Source of the DNA: Chthoniobacteraceae bacterium
Lineage (GTDB): Bacteria > Verrucomicrobiota > Verrucomicrobiia > Chthoniobacterales > Chthoniobacteraceae
Direction of reading: 5' to 3'
DNA length: 64,000 nt
Assembly: GCA_028293625.1 (NCBI GenBank)
Contig: JAQGOL010000006.1
Span: 120,089-184,088, forward strand
Positions 16,116 to 24,483 of this stretch are shown piece after piece (the stretch's first letter is position 1; every line of letters begins with the position of its first letter). The position numbers and the translations under genes were made by a program. The notes beneath the pieces are model-generated. The model saw only the letters and a program-made list of their open reading frames with translations. It made no database searches and was not told the origin of the DNA.

Positions 16116-17303
16116 TTATTTATTAGGCGCGGGCTGACCTTCCGGGGAGGCTCCTTGGTTTTCCGCGTGAGGATCGGCCGCCTGAGGGCGAAAATCCCCG
16201 CGCGGAGCGCTGTCCCGGGGCGGCATTGGGCGAAATTCATCGGCGGTAAGTTGGCCGTCATGATTTTTGTCCAGTGCGGAAAGCGCGCTGGCGGCACCGG
16301 CAATTTCCTGTGGAGAGATGATGCCGTCGTGATCGGTATCGAGCGCGCCAAAAAGCGGTGGCATGGGGCGAGGCGCCTGCTGATCATTACGCGGCGGTGG
16401 ATTGCCCTCGGGATGCCGCTCTTCAGGTGGTCCAAATCGACCGGGTCCACCCGCTGGAGGATACGCATGCATTCTCTGGCGATTCTCTTCCGGCGCAGAC
16501 GAATAGGAATGGCGTCGTCCACCATCGTCACGCGCGCCTTGGTCGGAGAACTCGCGCCGCTGCATGGGCGGCTGCCCGTAACCGTCCCGTTCAAATCCAC
16601 GGAAACGGCTGTGACGCGGGAAGCGCGGTCTGTCATCAAAGCGTGGCCGATCCCGGAAGTCCCGCTGATCGTTTGATTCCAGATCCGGACGCCGGTCATC
16701 GCGGGGAGGACGCGCATCGGGATTGTCGCGGCGTTCTTCTCTGCCTTGTCCGCGATCATCGCGCGGCTGATCGCGATTCGCTTCACGGCTGTCGGGATGC
16801 GGCGGCCGGCCGCCTCGCTGATCGTTTGATTCTGTGTCCGGGCGGCGCTCATCGCGGCCCGCCTCGCGCCGTTCGCCGGGGAAGTGCTCCGGGCGGCGCT
16901 CCTGCCGGGATTCAAAGTTCCCGTCGCTGCGATGTTCGTTTCTTGGTTGAATGTCGCGGTTGCGATCGTTGCTTTCATCGCGGGGAGGCCGGGCATCGTG
17001 GTCGTCGCGGCGTTCCTCACGGCGTGGTCCACGATCATCGCGCGGCTGATCCCGATTCGCTTCACGGCTGTCGGGATGCGGCGGCCGGCCGCCCGAGGGA
17101 GCTCCGGGTGGTTGCGGTGGTTGTGGCGTGGGCGCGGGGAGATTGGGCGTGGGACTGGGCAGCGGCGGCGGAGGAGTCTGCGCAGGTGCTGGAGGAGGCG
17201 TTTGGGGAGCTGCTGTAGGAGGCAGCGCATCGGGGGTTTGGGCATGGATCCCGCCAAAGGAAGCCGCCATGATGATGGCGCTGAGGATTGCTGTCGGTTT
17301 CAT
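16116..17303 (-). CDS. Secreted EF-hand protein with proline/arginine-rich disordered region
   Basis: A 395-residue exported protein. Residues 1-21 form a signal peptide ending in I-H-A. Residues 22-70 are almost all Pro, Thr and Ala. Residues 71-310 are low complexity, rich in Arg, Asp, Glu and Pro. Two EF-hand calcium loops follow near 318-329 (DTDHDGIISPQE) and 342-353 (DKNHDGQLTADE). A segment of the disordered region is duplicated (see repeats). It diverges from the two-component operon at 17494, whose sensor has a similar composition, so it may be a calcium-responsive partner or target of that system. The terminator at 16052 ends the transcript. No enzymatic domain is visible. Confidence 0.8.
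   Translation of the reverse strand: MKPTAILSAIIMAASFGGIHAQTPDALPPTAAPQTPPPAPAQTPPPPLPSPTPNLPAPTPQPPQPPGAPSGGRPPHPDSREANRDQPRDDRGPRREERRDDHDARPPRDESNDRNRDIQPRNEHRSDGNFESRQERRPEHFPGERREAGRDERRPDTESNDQRGGRPPHPDSREANRDQPRDDRGQGREERRDNPDARPPRDDRRPDLESNDQRDFRDRPRFDDRPRFPRHSRFRGFERDGYGQPPMQRREFSDQGARDDGGRRHSYSSAPEENRQRMHAYPPAGGPGRFGPPEERHPEGNPPPRNDQQAPRPMPPLFGALDTDHDGIISPQEIAGAASALSALDKNHDGQLTADEFRPMPPRDSAPRGDFRPQAADPHAENQGASPEGQPAPNK
16753..16814. repeat. 62-bp direct repeat, copy A (inside EF-hand gene)
   Basis: Identical to 17032-17093 at 61 of 62 bases, in the same orientation and frame, 279 bases apart. Similarity continues weakly for about 55 bases to the left of both copies. It encodes the repeated RPPHPDSREANRDQPRDDRG segment, so it is an internal duplication rather than a mobile element. 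Confidence 0.9.
17032..17093. repeat. 62-bp direct repeat, copy B (inside EF-hand gene)
   Basis: Second copy of the repeat at 16753-16814, with one mismatch. The near identity at DNA level, inside otherwise degenerate sequence, points to recent duplication or gene conversion. Confidence 0.9.
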
Positions 17304-17397
17304 ATAGAGTGTGAATTAATCGGAATAGCCGCACTTGGATGAGCGGAGCCGCGGCCGGCTGGTTTTCGTTGCTCTGTAAGAAACATCGCAATGGCTA

Positions 17398-17438
17398 GTT
17401 AAGGGACGGTTGGGTTCGGGATCGAAAGTTGTTAAGGG
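17398..17438 (+). promoter_or_regulatory. Paired GTTAAGGG direct repeats upstream of the two-component operon
   Basis: GTTAAGGG occurs at 17398-17405 and again at 17431-17438, start-to-start distance 33 bases, about three helical turns, in the 190-base gap between the EF-hand gene and the response regulator. OmpR-family regulators bind direct repeats, so this may be the site for autoregulation or for control of the divergent gene. Confidence 0.35.
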
Positions 17439-17493
17439 GATGTAAAATTCGGGGCTTTTTCATTACATTTCTCTAGTTTTCGGTTGTTCCCCC

Positions 17494-18219
17494 ATGAATT
17501 CCACCAACGACCGGTTACGCCTGCTCATCATCGACGACGACCGGAAACTCTGCCGGCTGATCGCGGATTACCTCGATCCGCTTGGCTACCAGGTCAGCGC
17601 CGTGCATACCGGTCCCGATGGCGTGGAACGCGCGCTCGCCGAATCGTGGCACGCGGTCATTCTCGATTTGATGCTGCCTGGGATGGATGGAGTCGAGGTT
17701 CTTAAAAAGATCCGGCGTTCGAGCGAAGTCCCGGTCCTGATGCTCACGGCCCGGGGCGATGAGACCGACCGCATCGTGGGCCTTGAAGTCGGCGCGGACG
17801 ATTATTTGCCAAAAACGTTTTCAAGTCGCGAGCTGCTTGCCCGGCTCCGTGCCGTTACGCGGCGCACAGGGCGCGCCGGGATTCAATCAAACTCCAGGCC
17901 TCCGATCGAAGACGACCTTGTTGTCGGCCCGCTTCGGATCAGGCTCAACTCGCGCTCGGTTACCCTGGATGGCAACCCGCTTGTAATGACCCCCGTGGAG
18001 TTTGATCTCCTTAGCTCAATGGCGCGTGCCAAGGGCCGCATCCGCACCCGGGACCATTTGCTCGAAGAAATCCGGGACCGCGATTATGAAGTCTTTGACC
18101 GCTCCATTGATGTCCATATTTCGGCATTGAGAAAAAAACTCGGCGACGATCCAAAAACACCGCGTTTTATCCGCACTGTGCGCAGTGCCGGCTACATGTT
18201 GATCGACCCGGAAACTTAG
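17494..18219 (+). CDS. OmpR/CpxR-family response regulator
   Basis: A 241-residue two-domain regulator. The receiver (residues 8-120) has acidic D14-D16, phospho-acceptor D58 in V-I-L-D-L-M-L-P-G, switch Thr in M-L-T-A-R-G and K107. The usual K-P-F after it is K107-T108-F here. The C-terminal winged helix (about 138-238) has L-T-P-V-E-F-D-L-L-like and D-R-S-I-D-V-H-I-S-A-L-R-K-K-L-G-D motifs and ends R-T-V-R-S-A-G-Y, as in CpxR. It binds DNA as a phosphorylation-dependent dimer. The kinase gene starts 12 bases downstream. The gene lies divergent to the secreted EF-hand protein, a likely target. Confidence 0.9.
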   Translation: MNSTNDRLRLLIIDDDRKLCRLIADYLDPLGYQVSAVHTGPDGVERALAESWHAVILDLMLPGMDGVEVLKKIRRSSEVPVLMLTARGDETDRIVGLEVGADDYLPKTFSSRELLARLRAVTRRTGRAGIQSNSRPPIEDDLVVGPLRIRLNSRSVTLDGNPLVMTPVEFDLLSSMARAKGRIRTRDHLLEEIRDRDYEVFDRSIDVHISALRKKLGDDPKTPRFIRTVRSAGYMLIDPET

Positions 18220-18231
18220 CTGGTCTGAAAG

Positions 18232-19962
18232 ATGGCCGATTTGAAAAACCTCCTTCCTTCGACACAGAATCTGCCGGCTGGCAGCCGCCTCCGCCTTCCG
18301 GTCTCGGCGAAGATCGTGGTTTGGTTTTTTCTCAACCTGTTGCTCCTGGCATTGGTGGCGTTGGTCATCGTGCGAGTGCATTTTAAGCTCGGACTCGATT
18401 CGCTGCTCACGGGCCGCGCCGGGGAACGCCTCCAATCGCTGAGCGAGGTGGTCGTGGCCGATCTCAGGGAACATTCCCACGCCGATTGGCCCGCGCAACT
18501 TGAACGCTTTGGCGCCGCGTATCAGGTGCAGTTGGCGGTTTTTTCAAGCGATGGAAAGCAGGTTGCTGGTAAAAGCGCAGTGCCGCCTCCACGGGTGATC
18601 GAAAAAATCACGCATCCGCCGCGTTTTTCCGAGGGGCCAGGTCCGCGTCCCGGGTTGCCGAGGGGACGTGATGCCGCTCCCGACCGCTTGCGGCCACCGC
18701 GCGACCGGCCAATGCGTGAGCCTGGCGAATCTCCCGTTGCGGGCGACGCAGCCGACAACCGCCCAAGGCAGGCGGATACTCCCGGCCGGATGCGTGATCA
18801 GCCCGGCAACGGCCGGAATCCAAGAGGAGGCCCCCGGCCGGAGCGTGCGCCCGATTTGCCGCTGCCCGGTGAATCTCGCGGCGTCAACTATCCGAAGTTT
18901 ATTATCCATTCAAATTCGCCGGCTCTTTATTGGGTCGGAGTGTATGTGCCGCTTCCTCCGCGTGAGCTGCGTTCCAACGGACCGATGGTGCTGCTGATCT
19001 CCTCCACCTCGTTGAGCATCGGCGGGCTCTTGTTTGATTTTACACCGTGGTTCCTTCTTGGAATTGGCATCCTGGCCGGCTCCGGTTTGTTCTGGCTGCC
19101 GCTGGTGCGCGGGATCACCCGTTCCCTGCGGGAGCTCACCGACGGTGCCGGCCAGATGGCACAAGGCCGCTTTGAAACTCGCATTGACGCCAGGCGCTCC
19201 GATGAACTTGGACTCCTAGGCGCTTCGCTCAATGAAATGGCGGGCCGACTGCAGGAATTTGTAACCGGTCAAAAGCGGTTTTTGGGCGATATCGCACATG
19301 AACTCTGTTCGCCTTTGGCCCGGATGGAAATGGCGCTGGGAATTCTGGATCAGCGCGCCGATGAAAAACAACGAGCTTATGTGAACGACGTCCGCGAGGA
19401 AGTACGGGAAATGTCGGGGCTGCTCAACGAGCTGCTTTCCTTTACCAAAGCCGGCTTGCGTGCCGAAATTCATTTGCAGTCCGTCTCGCTGGCCGGTTGC
19501 GTGCGCGCCGCAGTCGATCGGGAGGGGGACGGCAACGCGCTCATTGATATTGGCATTGATGAAACGATCGCCGTGCTGGTGGAACCGCAGCTTCTTACCC
19601 GCGCAATTTCCAATGTCGTGCGCAACGCCATCCGCTACGCCGGGAAGGCCGGTCCGATCGTGTTCTCGGCCGCCGTACGCGGCGACTCTGTTTTACTTGT
19701 CGTACGCGATCATGGGCCCGGTGTCCCGGTTGAAACCCTCAACCGATTATTCGATCCCTTTTTCCGTCCGGAATCCGCCCGGACCCGCGAGACGGGAGGG
19801 ACCGGACTTGGCCTGGCTATTGTAAAAAGCTGCGTGGAGGCATGCGGCGGAAAAGTAGCTGTCAGGAACGCCAATCCAAGCGGATTGGAAGTAGAGATGG
19901 AACTTCGCCGGGCACATTCCGGCGCGCGATCCGTCAGCTCTGAGAGCGTGCCGGTTAATTAG
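18232..19962 (+). CDS. CpxA-type sensor histidine kinase with proline/arginine-rich sensor loop
   Basis: A 576-residue membrane kinase. A first transmembrane helix lies near residues 24-47 and a second near 265-290. The periplasmic part starts folded (45-115) and then has a Pro/Arg/Asp/Gly-rich stretch from about 118 to 225, similar in composition to the secreted EF-hand protein across the divergent promoter. HAMP follows at about 290-340, the H-box is D-I-A-H-E-L-C-S-P-L with H356, and the ATPase has N-V-V-R-N-A-I-R-Y, D-H-G-P-G-V-P and G-G-T-G-L-G-L-A. It phosphorylates the upstream regulator. Its stop overlaps the stop of the convergent DUF1501 gene by four bases. Confidence 0.9.
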   Translation: MADLKNLLPSTQNLPAGSRLRLPVSAKIVVWFFLNLLLLALVALVIVRVHFKLGLDSLLTGRAGERLQSLSEVVVADLREHSHADWPAQLERFGAAYQVQLAVFSSDGKQVAGKSAVPPPRVIEKITHPPRFSEGPGPRPGLPRGRDAAPDRLRPPRDRPMREPGESPVAGDAADNRPRQADTPGRMRDQPGNGRNPRGGPRPERAPDLPLPGESRGVNYPKFIIHSNSPALYWVGVYVPLPPRELRSNGPMVLLISSTSLSIGGLLFDFTPWFLLGIGILAGSGLFWLPLVRGITRSLRELTDGAGQMAQGRFETRIDARRSDELGLLGASLNEMAGRLQEFVTGQKRFLGDIAHELCSPLARMEMALGILDQRADEKQRAYVNDVREEVREMSGLLNELLSFTKAGLRAEIHLQSVSLAGCVRAAVDREGDGNALIDIGIDETIAVLVEPQLLTRAISNVVRNAIRYAGKAGPIVFSAAVRGDSVLLVVRDHGPGVPVETLNRLFDPFFRPESARTRETGGTGLGLAIVKSCVEACGGKVAVRNANPSGLEVEMELRRAHSGARSVSSESVPVN

Positions 19963-21452
19963 GCGAAGAGTGCGTCCACTGGTTTGCCAAGGCCGTCGCG
20001 GGTGACGTAAAAGGGGCGCTGTTCGATGTCGTAGGCAAGCCTGGCAGGAATGCCCATCGCTTTATAGATCGTCGCATGAAGATCTTCAATCGGGACCGGA
20101 TGATCAATGGCTTTACAAGGACGTTCGTCCGCGGTGGTTCCGTATACGTGGCCACGTTTCATTCCGCCGCCGTAAAGGAGAACACTGCCGGCATCCGTAA
20201 AATGACGGTGCATTCCATAGAACTTGAGCTCTTCAAGCTTGTCGGGCACGCGCGATTGTTCACGGACTTTTGCGCCCTCTTTTCCTTCAATCATCATATC
20301 CCGGCTGAACTCGCTCGCCAGGACGATGAGGGTGCGGTCGAGAAGCCCGCGCTCTTCCAGGTCAAGAACAAGCTGGGCGATCGGGCTGTCGATCATCTTC
20401 TTCATATTGACCATGCGCGTATGGCCGTTTTCATGAGTATCCCAGTTAAGAAATGGAATGTATTCAGTCGTGACCTCAATATAACGCGCGCCAGCTTCAG
20501 CGAGACGCCGGGCCAGCAGGCAGCCAAGTCCAAAGCGGCCGGCGGTGCGCGCTTCATAACTGCCATCGCGATCCTGCTTCACATTGGAAAGATTGGCTGC
20601 GTCAAATCCCGCGGGCACATACTTTGCCACCGAATCTTTAGGTTCAAGCGAGAGATCAAAAGCTTTTGCCGACGGTGAACTTAGAAGCCGGTGCGCGTTG
20701 TCCATGGAACTAAGAAACGAGTCGCGTTGATAGGCGCTGCCATGGGCGCCTATCGGACTGGCTTCAAGTAACCGCTTATAGAATTTATTGCGGTCTTCAA
20801 AACGGCCCGGGGTCATCCCGTCAGGCGGCCGCACGGCGGAAGCGGCATCGTGCGGATAAGGGATATTGAAGGGACCGTATTCGCTGCCGAGGAAGCCGGC
20901 CGTGGTAAAAGCCTTGAGTTCCTCACTTTCACCAAGGTCAAGCCGCTGGCCGATGTTGATAAAGGCCGGGATCGCGTCGTTGCGCGGCCCAAGCGTGCGA
21001 GCCATGACCGCGCCGATATGCGGGGCGGCAACCGATTGGGGCGGGATATAGCCTGTATGCCAGTTGAACTGATGGCGGGAATGCAGGATAAATCCAAGAT
21101 CGGCCGCAATGCTCGTGCGCAGCAGCGTCCCACGATCCATGATGGCCGCCATCTTCTCAAGTCCTTGCGAGAACTTGATCTGATCCACGGAAGTATCAAT
21201 GGAAGGAAATGTGCTAAGGACTCTATTTGGATCCATCCCTTTCTCGAATGGAGCATACCGTTTCGGATCGAAGGTTTCCGTGTGCGCCATCCCTCCGGCC
21301 ATCCAAAGAACGATGACTGTATCCGCGGTAGGCGTGATCTTCGGAAGCGGTTCTCCCGCGAACATCCTGGGGGCGCCGGCCAGCAAGGCGCTAAGTGTCG
21401 CTGCGGAAGCGTTCTTAAGAAAGTCGCGGCGGGAATGGTAGGAAGGGCGCAT
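19959..21452 (-). CDS. DUF1501 protein, Tat-exported
   Basis: A 497-residue DUF1501 protein, related to the alkaline phosphatase/sulfatase fold. The leader has S-R-R-D-F-L-K-N followed by a short hydrophobic stretch, a Tat-type signal. Family features are V-I-V-L-W-M-A-G-G-M-A-H-T-E-T-F-D-P-K near residue 45, I-E-V-T-T-E-Y and W-D-T-H-E-N-G-H in the middle, and D-R-T-L-I-V-L-A-S-E-F-S-R-D late. These proteins are abundant in Planctomycetota and Verrucomicrobiota and are nearly always paired with a DUF1549/DUF1553 protein, as here (136 bases upstream on the same strand). Biochemical function is not known. Confidence 0.9.
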   Translation of the reverse strand: MRPSYHSRRDFLKNASAATLSALLAGAPRMFAGEPLPKITPTADTVIVLWMAGGMAHTETFDPKRYAPFEKGMDPNRVLSTFPSIDTSVDQIKFSQGLEKMAAIMDRGTLLRTSIAADLGFILHSRHQFNWHTGYIPPQSVAAPHIGAVMARTLGPRNDAIPAFINIGQRLDLGESEELKAFTTAGFLGSEYGPFNIPYPHDAASAVRPPDGMTPGRFEDRNKFYKRLLEASPIGAHGSAYQRDSFLSSMDNAHRLLSSPSAKAFDLSLEPKDSVAKYVPAGFDAANLSNVKQDRDGSYEARTAGRFGLGCLLARRLAEAGARYIEVTTEYIPFLNWDTHENGHTRMVNMKKMIDSPIAQLVLDLEERGLLDRTLIVLASEFSRDMMIEGKEGAKVREQSRVPDKLEELKFYGMHRHFTDAGSVLLYGGGMKRGHVYGTTADERPCKAIDHPVPIEDLHATIYKAMGIPARLAYDIEQRPFYVTRDGLGKPVDALFA

Positions 21453-21476
21453 TTTGGGGGAGGGGCTATTATCGTC

Positions 21477-21569
21477 TTCTCGTAATCTTAATCTTACTCG
21501 TAATCTTAATCCTGTCCCGATTGGTTGGGTAAAGAAACGATTACGATTAAGAGTAAGAATAAGAAGAAG
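21477..21569. repeat. Intergenic inverted repeat, TAATCTTA family, copy 2
   Basis: A second AT-rich element made of TAATCTTA/TTACTCG-like units. The left arm runs over 21477-21511 and the right arm over 21539-21569, imperfectly complementary. The 19 bases at 21539-21557 are the exact reverse complement of 6736-6754. It sits between the DUF1549/1553 gene and its DUF1501 partner, both on the minus strand, as copy 1 sits between two co-directional genes. Confidence 0.75.
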
Positions 21570-21587
21570 TTGGGAGGCGCTTTGCGC

Positions 21588-24362
21588 CTAGTTGATTAGT
21601 TGGAAGTCGGGGAGGTTAACCAATGCCCAAACTAAATCTGAAACTCCACTTGCAGTTGCCGGTGTGCCCAGCATTTCCAAAGCGATTGCACGCTCGGTCT
21701 CGGCGGGCGGGCGGCCGAATAACTGGAGGTAAAGGGTTTCCGGCAAAGTAGAAGGGTTCGCGATGGCTTCAGGAAGCAGTTTGGCAGCTGTCACGGCAAT
21801 GCGTTGGTCGAGGGTGCTGCCGTTAGTGAGTTCAAGTGCCTGAAGGGTTGTCGCCGCGCTTGAACGGGTTGTAACGATTTGTTCACGGCCGGGCCGCTCG
21901 AGGGCGCTTTGAAGCGAGTCGGTTACAAGGAGCGACGCGCGAATTTTCCCAACGTGCGTCGCGATTGAAACCGCGGGCACAAGTTGCGGTCCAAGTGCGA
22001 CAGGCAGGTTGGCGAAATCCTGACGGGTAATCGGTTCCAGCCCTGGGCCTTCATCGATCGGTGTAACATTGTCGGGAAGCGGACGCGCTTCGGCCCACGT
22101 CGTCTCTGCCAGCGTCGCGGTATTCCAGCCGGACTCCGGGTTGCGGCGCACCCGCCAGCTCGGATCGCTGACAATTTCCTCCACCCCGGCGCCTGATTTA
22201 ATCTGGAGATAAAATGCCAGCCCGCTTGTCGCGTTGAGATGGGTGACCGAGGCGGGATAAAGTTTACGCTCCGAATCGTTCATCTGTTTCTCAGTGTGGC
22301 TGGATACATCAACCGTGATGATGTTTTCCCCGGCGACAAGAAGCGATTTGAGATCAAGCAAGACGATGCGCCCATTGCGTGCCCCATCGCGCATGACCGG
22401 TTTGGCTTCCGTGCCGTTGACCTGCACATCAAAACGCTGGCTGGCAATCAGTGCCGCATACGCATCGGTCGGTGGCTGCGTGAGCGTGAACTTTTTTCGG
22501 AAGACAACCCGGTGCCGGCTTGACTCGGGGATCACCTTCAAGGCGGGGCCCGGCGTCTCCACCGTTTTGATCGGCTCTTGTGCGGCAGTCACAGCCGCGG
22601 CTGCTTTTTCAATTGCAATCCGCGCGGCTTCCATCGCTTTGCCACCCTTGGCTTCAGCGGTCTCGGCGGCGCGCTGGGCTTCGGTAACCGTTTTTAAAGC
22701 GGCCTCAAGTTGCTGGCGGACGGCACGGGCGGCGGTGCGTTCCGCGGCAAGCTCAAGCGGTTCATCTGTCCAGATCCAAAGCGGTGTGCGCTGATTGCCT
22801 GGCTTGCCTGAATCATTAAAATCAAATTCCAGCGTGCCTGGAAGCCGAGCCCATGTGGAAGCGAGGCCGCTGAGCGCGTCGCAAAACTGTTCAGCCGTGA
22901 GACGCCGCGTAAACGGGCCTGTGAAAACATAAGGCGTTTTGCTGTCGGGAGCGGGCGATTCCGTGGTGGGAAGCTGGTAGGCGCGCGACGTGACGATCAG
23001 TTCTATGGTGTGCTTGAGATCGTAATTATGCGCGACGAGATCTTCGGCGAGCCAATCGAGTAGATCGCCGCTCCAGGCCGGCTGCTCCATGTCATCCAGC
23101 GGCTCGACCAGCCCCCGCCCGATGAGCCGCGCCCAAAGCCGGTTGACTACGGTGCGCGACAGGCGGCCATTTTTCGGATCGGTGATGATTTCCGCAAGGC
23201 GCCTGAGCCGCTCGGGTTTGGTGGCATTTTCATCGACCACGCCAAGTTCGGGATAAAGAAAAGCGGCGACCGCTTTTTTACCGGTCGGCTTGTCGCAATG
23301 GATGAGTTCCAGCGATTGTTCGCTGTAAACAGCGGCGAGACCGTAAGCATCCGCAAGCGCCCAATCGTTGATGAAGCTATCGTGGCAGGAGGCGCATTTG
23401 ATGTTTACCCCCATAAATGTTTGCGAAATGTTTTGAGCGGCCTGCATCGGCGGGGTCATCGAGGCGTTGACATTGCCACGCCAGATAATCCCTTTGCTGA
23501 ACCCTTCGCTCTGTGTGGTCGGATTGATCAATTCGGCCACGAACTGGTCAAACGGCAGATTTTCATTCAAAGCGGAATAAAGCCAGCGCGAGATCTGGCG
23601 GCGGCCTCCGTCGATAAAACCAGTGCCTGCGTAATCGTTGCGCAGCAGATCATTCCAGAAAGAAAGCCAGTGGTCGGCGTAGTCGCGCTGATTGGAAAGC
23701 AGCGAGCGGGCAAGCTCCCCGCGTTTGGACGGGGAATTATTTGCGAGAAAAGTATTGAGCTGAGTGGGCGAGGGGAGCAACCCGATCGTATCGAGATAAA
23801 CGCGCCGTGCGTAGGTGCGATCATCGACCGCGCCGGGCGCGGCGATTTGGTGTTGCGCAAAATAGGCGCCCAGGAGCCGATCAACAGGATGCGCCTCAAC
23901 GCCTTCAGGGAGGGCGACAGCGTGGGGGCGAAGGTTAAGCGCCGTCGGTTTGGCAAAGGAAATATTGCCATCCCAAGGCATGCCCTGATCGATCCAGGCG
24001 CGCAACAAGGCCACTTGCGCCGCCGTCCACTTTGTCCCCTTTTTAGGCATGACCTCGTCGGGATCAGTGCCGGCCACCAGATCGACAATGCGGCTTTCCG
24101 CGCTTTTGCCGGGAACAATGTCAATGCCATCGTCGCCGCCCTTCAGGATCGCCTCGCGGCTTTCCATATTGAACCCGCCTTTGGCTTTGCCTTTTGCATG
24201 GCATTTGATGCAAGCCGCCTCAAAGAGCGGTTTGATTTCTTTTGCAAAATCAACCGGCGGCCCGGCGGGAGCCGGCGGTGCGACATCCTGGGCCAGGGCG
24301 AGCCCCGCGCTAAGCAGAAGCAGGAGTGAGGTGTAGAGGCAGCGAATCGCGGGGTAAATCAT
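21588..24362 (-). CDS. Cytochrome-c-like DUF1549/DUF1553 protein with inserted coiled coil and jelly roll
   Basis: A 924-residue exported protein with a signal peptide (residues 1-24). A planctomycete-type cytochrome c domain (about 35-130) has heme motif C-I-K-C-H and later V-M-P-K-K-G. DUF1549 (about 155-365) follows, with a second heme-type C-A-S-C-H near 325. DUF1553 starts near 385 (SRTVVNRLWARLIGRGLVEP) and contains R-R-L-T-A-E-Q-F-C-D-A-L. An insertion follows: an alanine-rich coiled coil at about 540-600 and a beta-rich, galactose-binding-like region at about 610-760. The DUF1553 end resumes afterwards (LYLQLFGRPPAETERAIAL). Role unknown; probable periplasmic redox or glycan-related complex with the DUF1501 partner. 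Confidence 0.88.
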   Translation of the reverse strand: MIYPAIRCLYTSLLLLLSAGLALAQDVAPPAPAGPPVDFAKEIKPLFEAACIKCHAKGKAKGGFNMESREAILKGGDDGIDIVPGKSAESRIVDLVAGTDPDEVMPKKGTKWTAAQVALLRAWIDQGMPWDGNISFAKPTALNLRPHAVALPEGVEAHPVDRLLGAYFAQHQIAAPGAVDDRTYARRVYLDTIGLLPSPTQLNTFLANNSPSKRGELARSLLSNQRDYADHWLSFWNDLLRNDYAGTGFIDGGRRQISRWLYSALNENLPFDQFVAELINPTTQSEGFSKGIIWRGNVNASMTPPMQAAQNISQTFMGVNIKCASCHDSFINDWALADAYGLAAVYSEQSLELIHCDKPTGKKAVAAFLYPELGVVDENATKPERLRRLAEIITDPKNGRLSRTVVNRLWARLIGRGLVEPLDDMEQPAWSGDLLDWLAEDLVAHNYDLKHTIELIVTSRAYQLPTTESPAPDSKTPYVFTGPFTRRLTAEQFCDALSGLASTWARLPGTLEFDFNDSGKPGNQRTPLWIWTDEPLELAAERTAARAVRQQLEAALKTVTEAQRAAETAEAKGGKAMEAARIAIEKAAAAVTAAQEPIKTVETPGPALKVIPESSRHRVVFRKKFTLTQPPTDAYAALIASQRFDVQVNGTEAKPVMRDGARNGRIVLLDLKSLLVAGENIITVDVSSHTEKQMNDSERKLYPASVTHLNATSGLAFYLQIKSGAGVEEIVSDPSWRVRRNPESGWNTATLAETTWAEARPLPDNVTPIDEGPGLEPITRQDFANLPVALGPQLVPAVSIATHVGKIRASLLVTDSLQSALERPGREQIVTTRSSAATTLQALELTNGSTLDQRIAVTAAKLLPEAIANPSTLPETLYLQLFGRPPAETERAIALEMLGTPATASGVSDLVWALVNLPDFQLIN

Positions 24363-24483
24363 CAGGGGGGGATCGCGGTTGATGGAAAATTAAACGAAAA
24401 GGGGGTGCGGAAGTAACCGCCAATAGATGCGAATCGCAAGGATGTCAGATGACGGCACTTCCCGCTCCACGTCTCTGCTTCAC

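Noticed and set aside
16753..17093. Direct repeat as insertion-sequence end or CRISPR unit
   Set aside because: Both copies are in frame within one gene, encode the same peptide, and there is no transposase or regular array.
16106..17257. 383-codon minus-strand frame and 286-codon plus-strand frame over the EF-hand gene
   Set aside because: The EF-hand frame has the signal peptide, EF loops and terminator; the others are low-complexity shadows of the repeated DNA.
23298..24329. 343-codon plus-strand open frame opposite the DUF1549/1553 gene
   Set aside because: Shadow frame over the cytochrome and DUF1549 region; no family motif and no independent start context.
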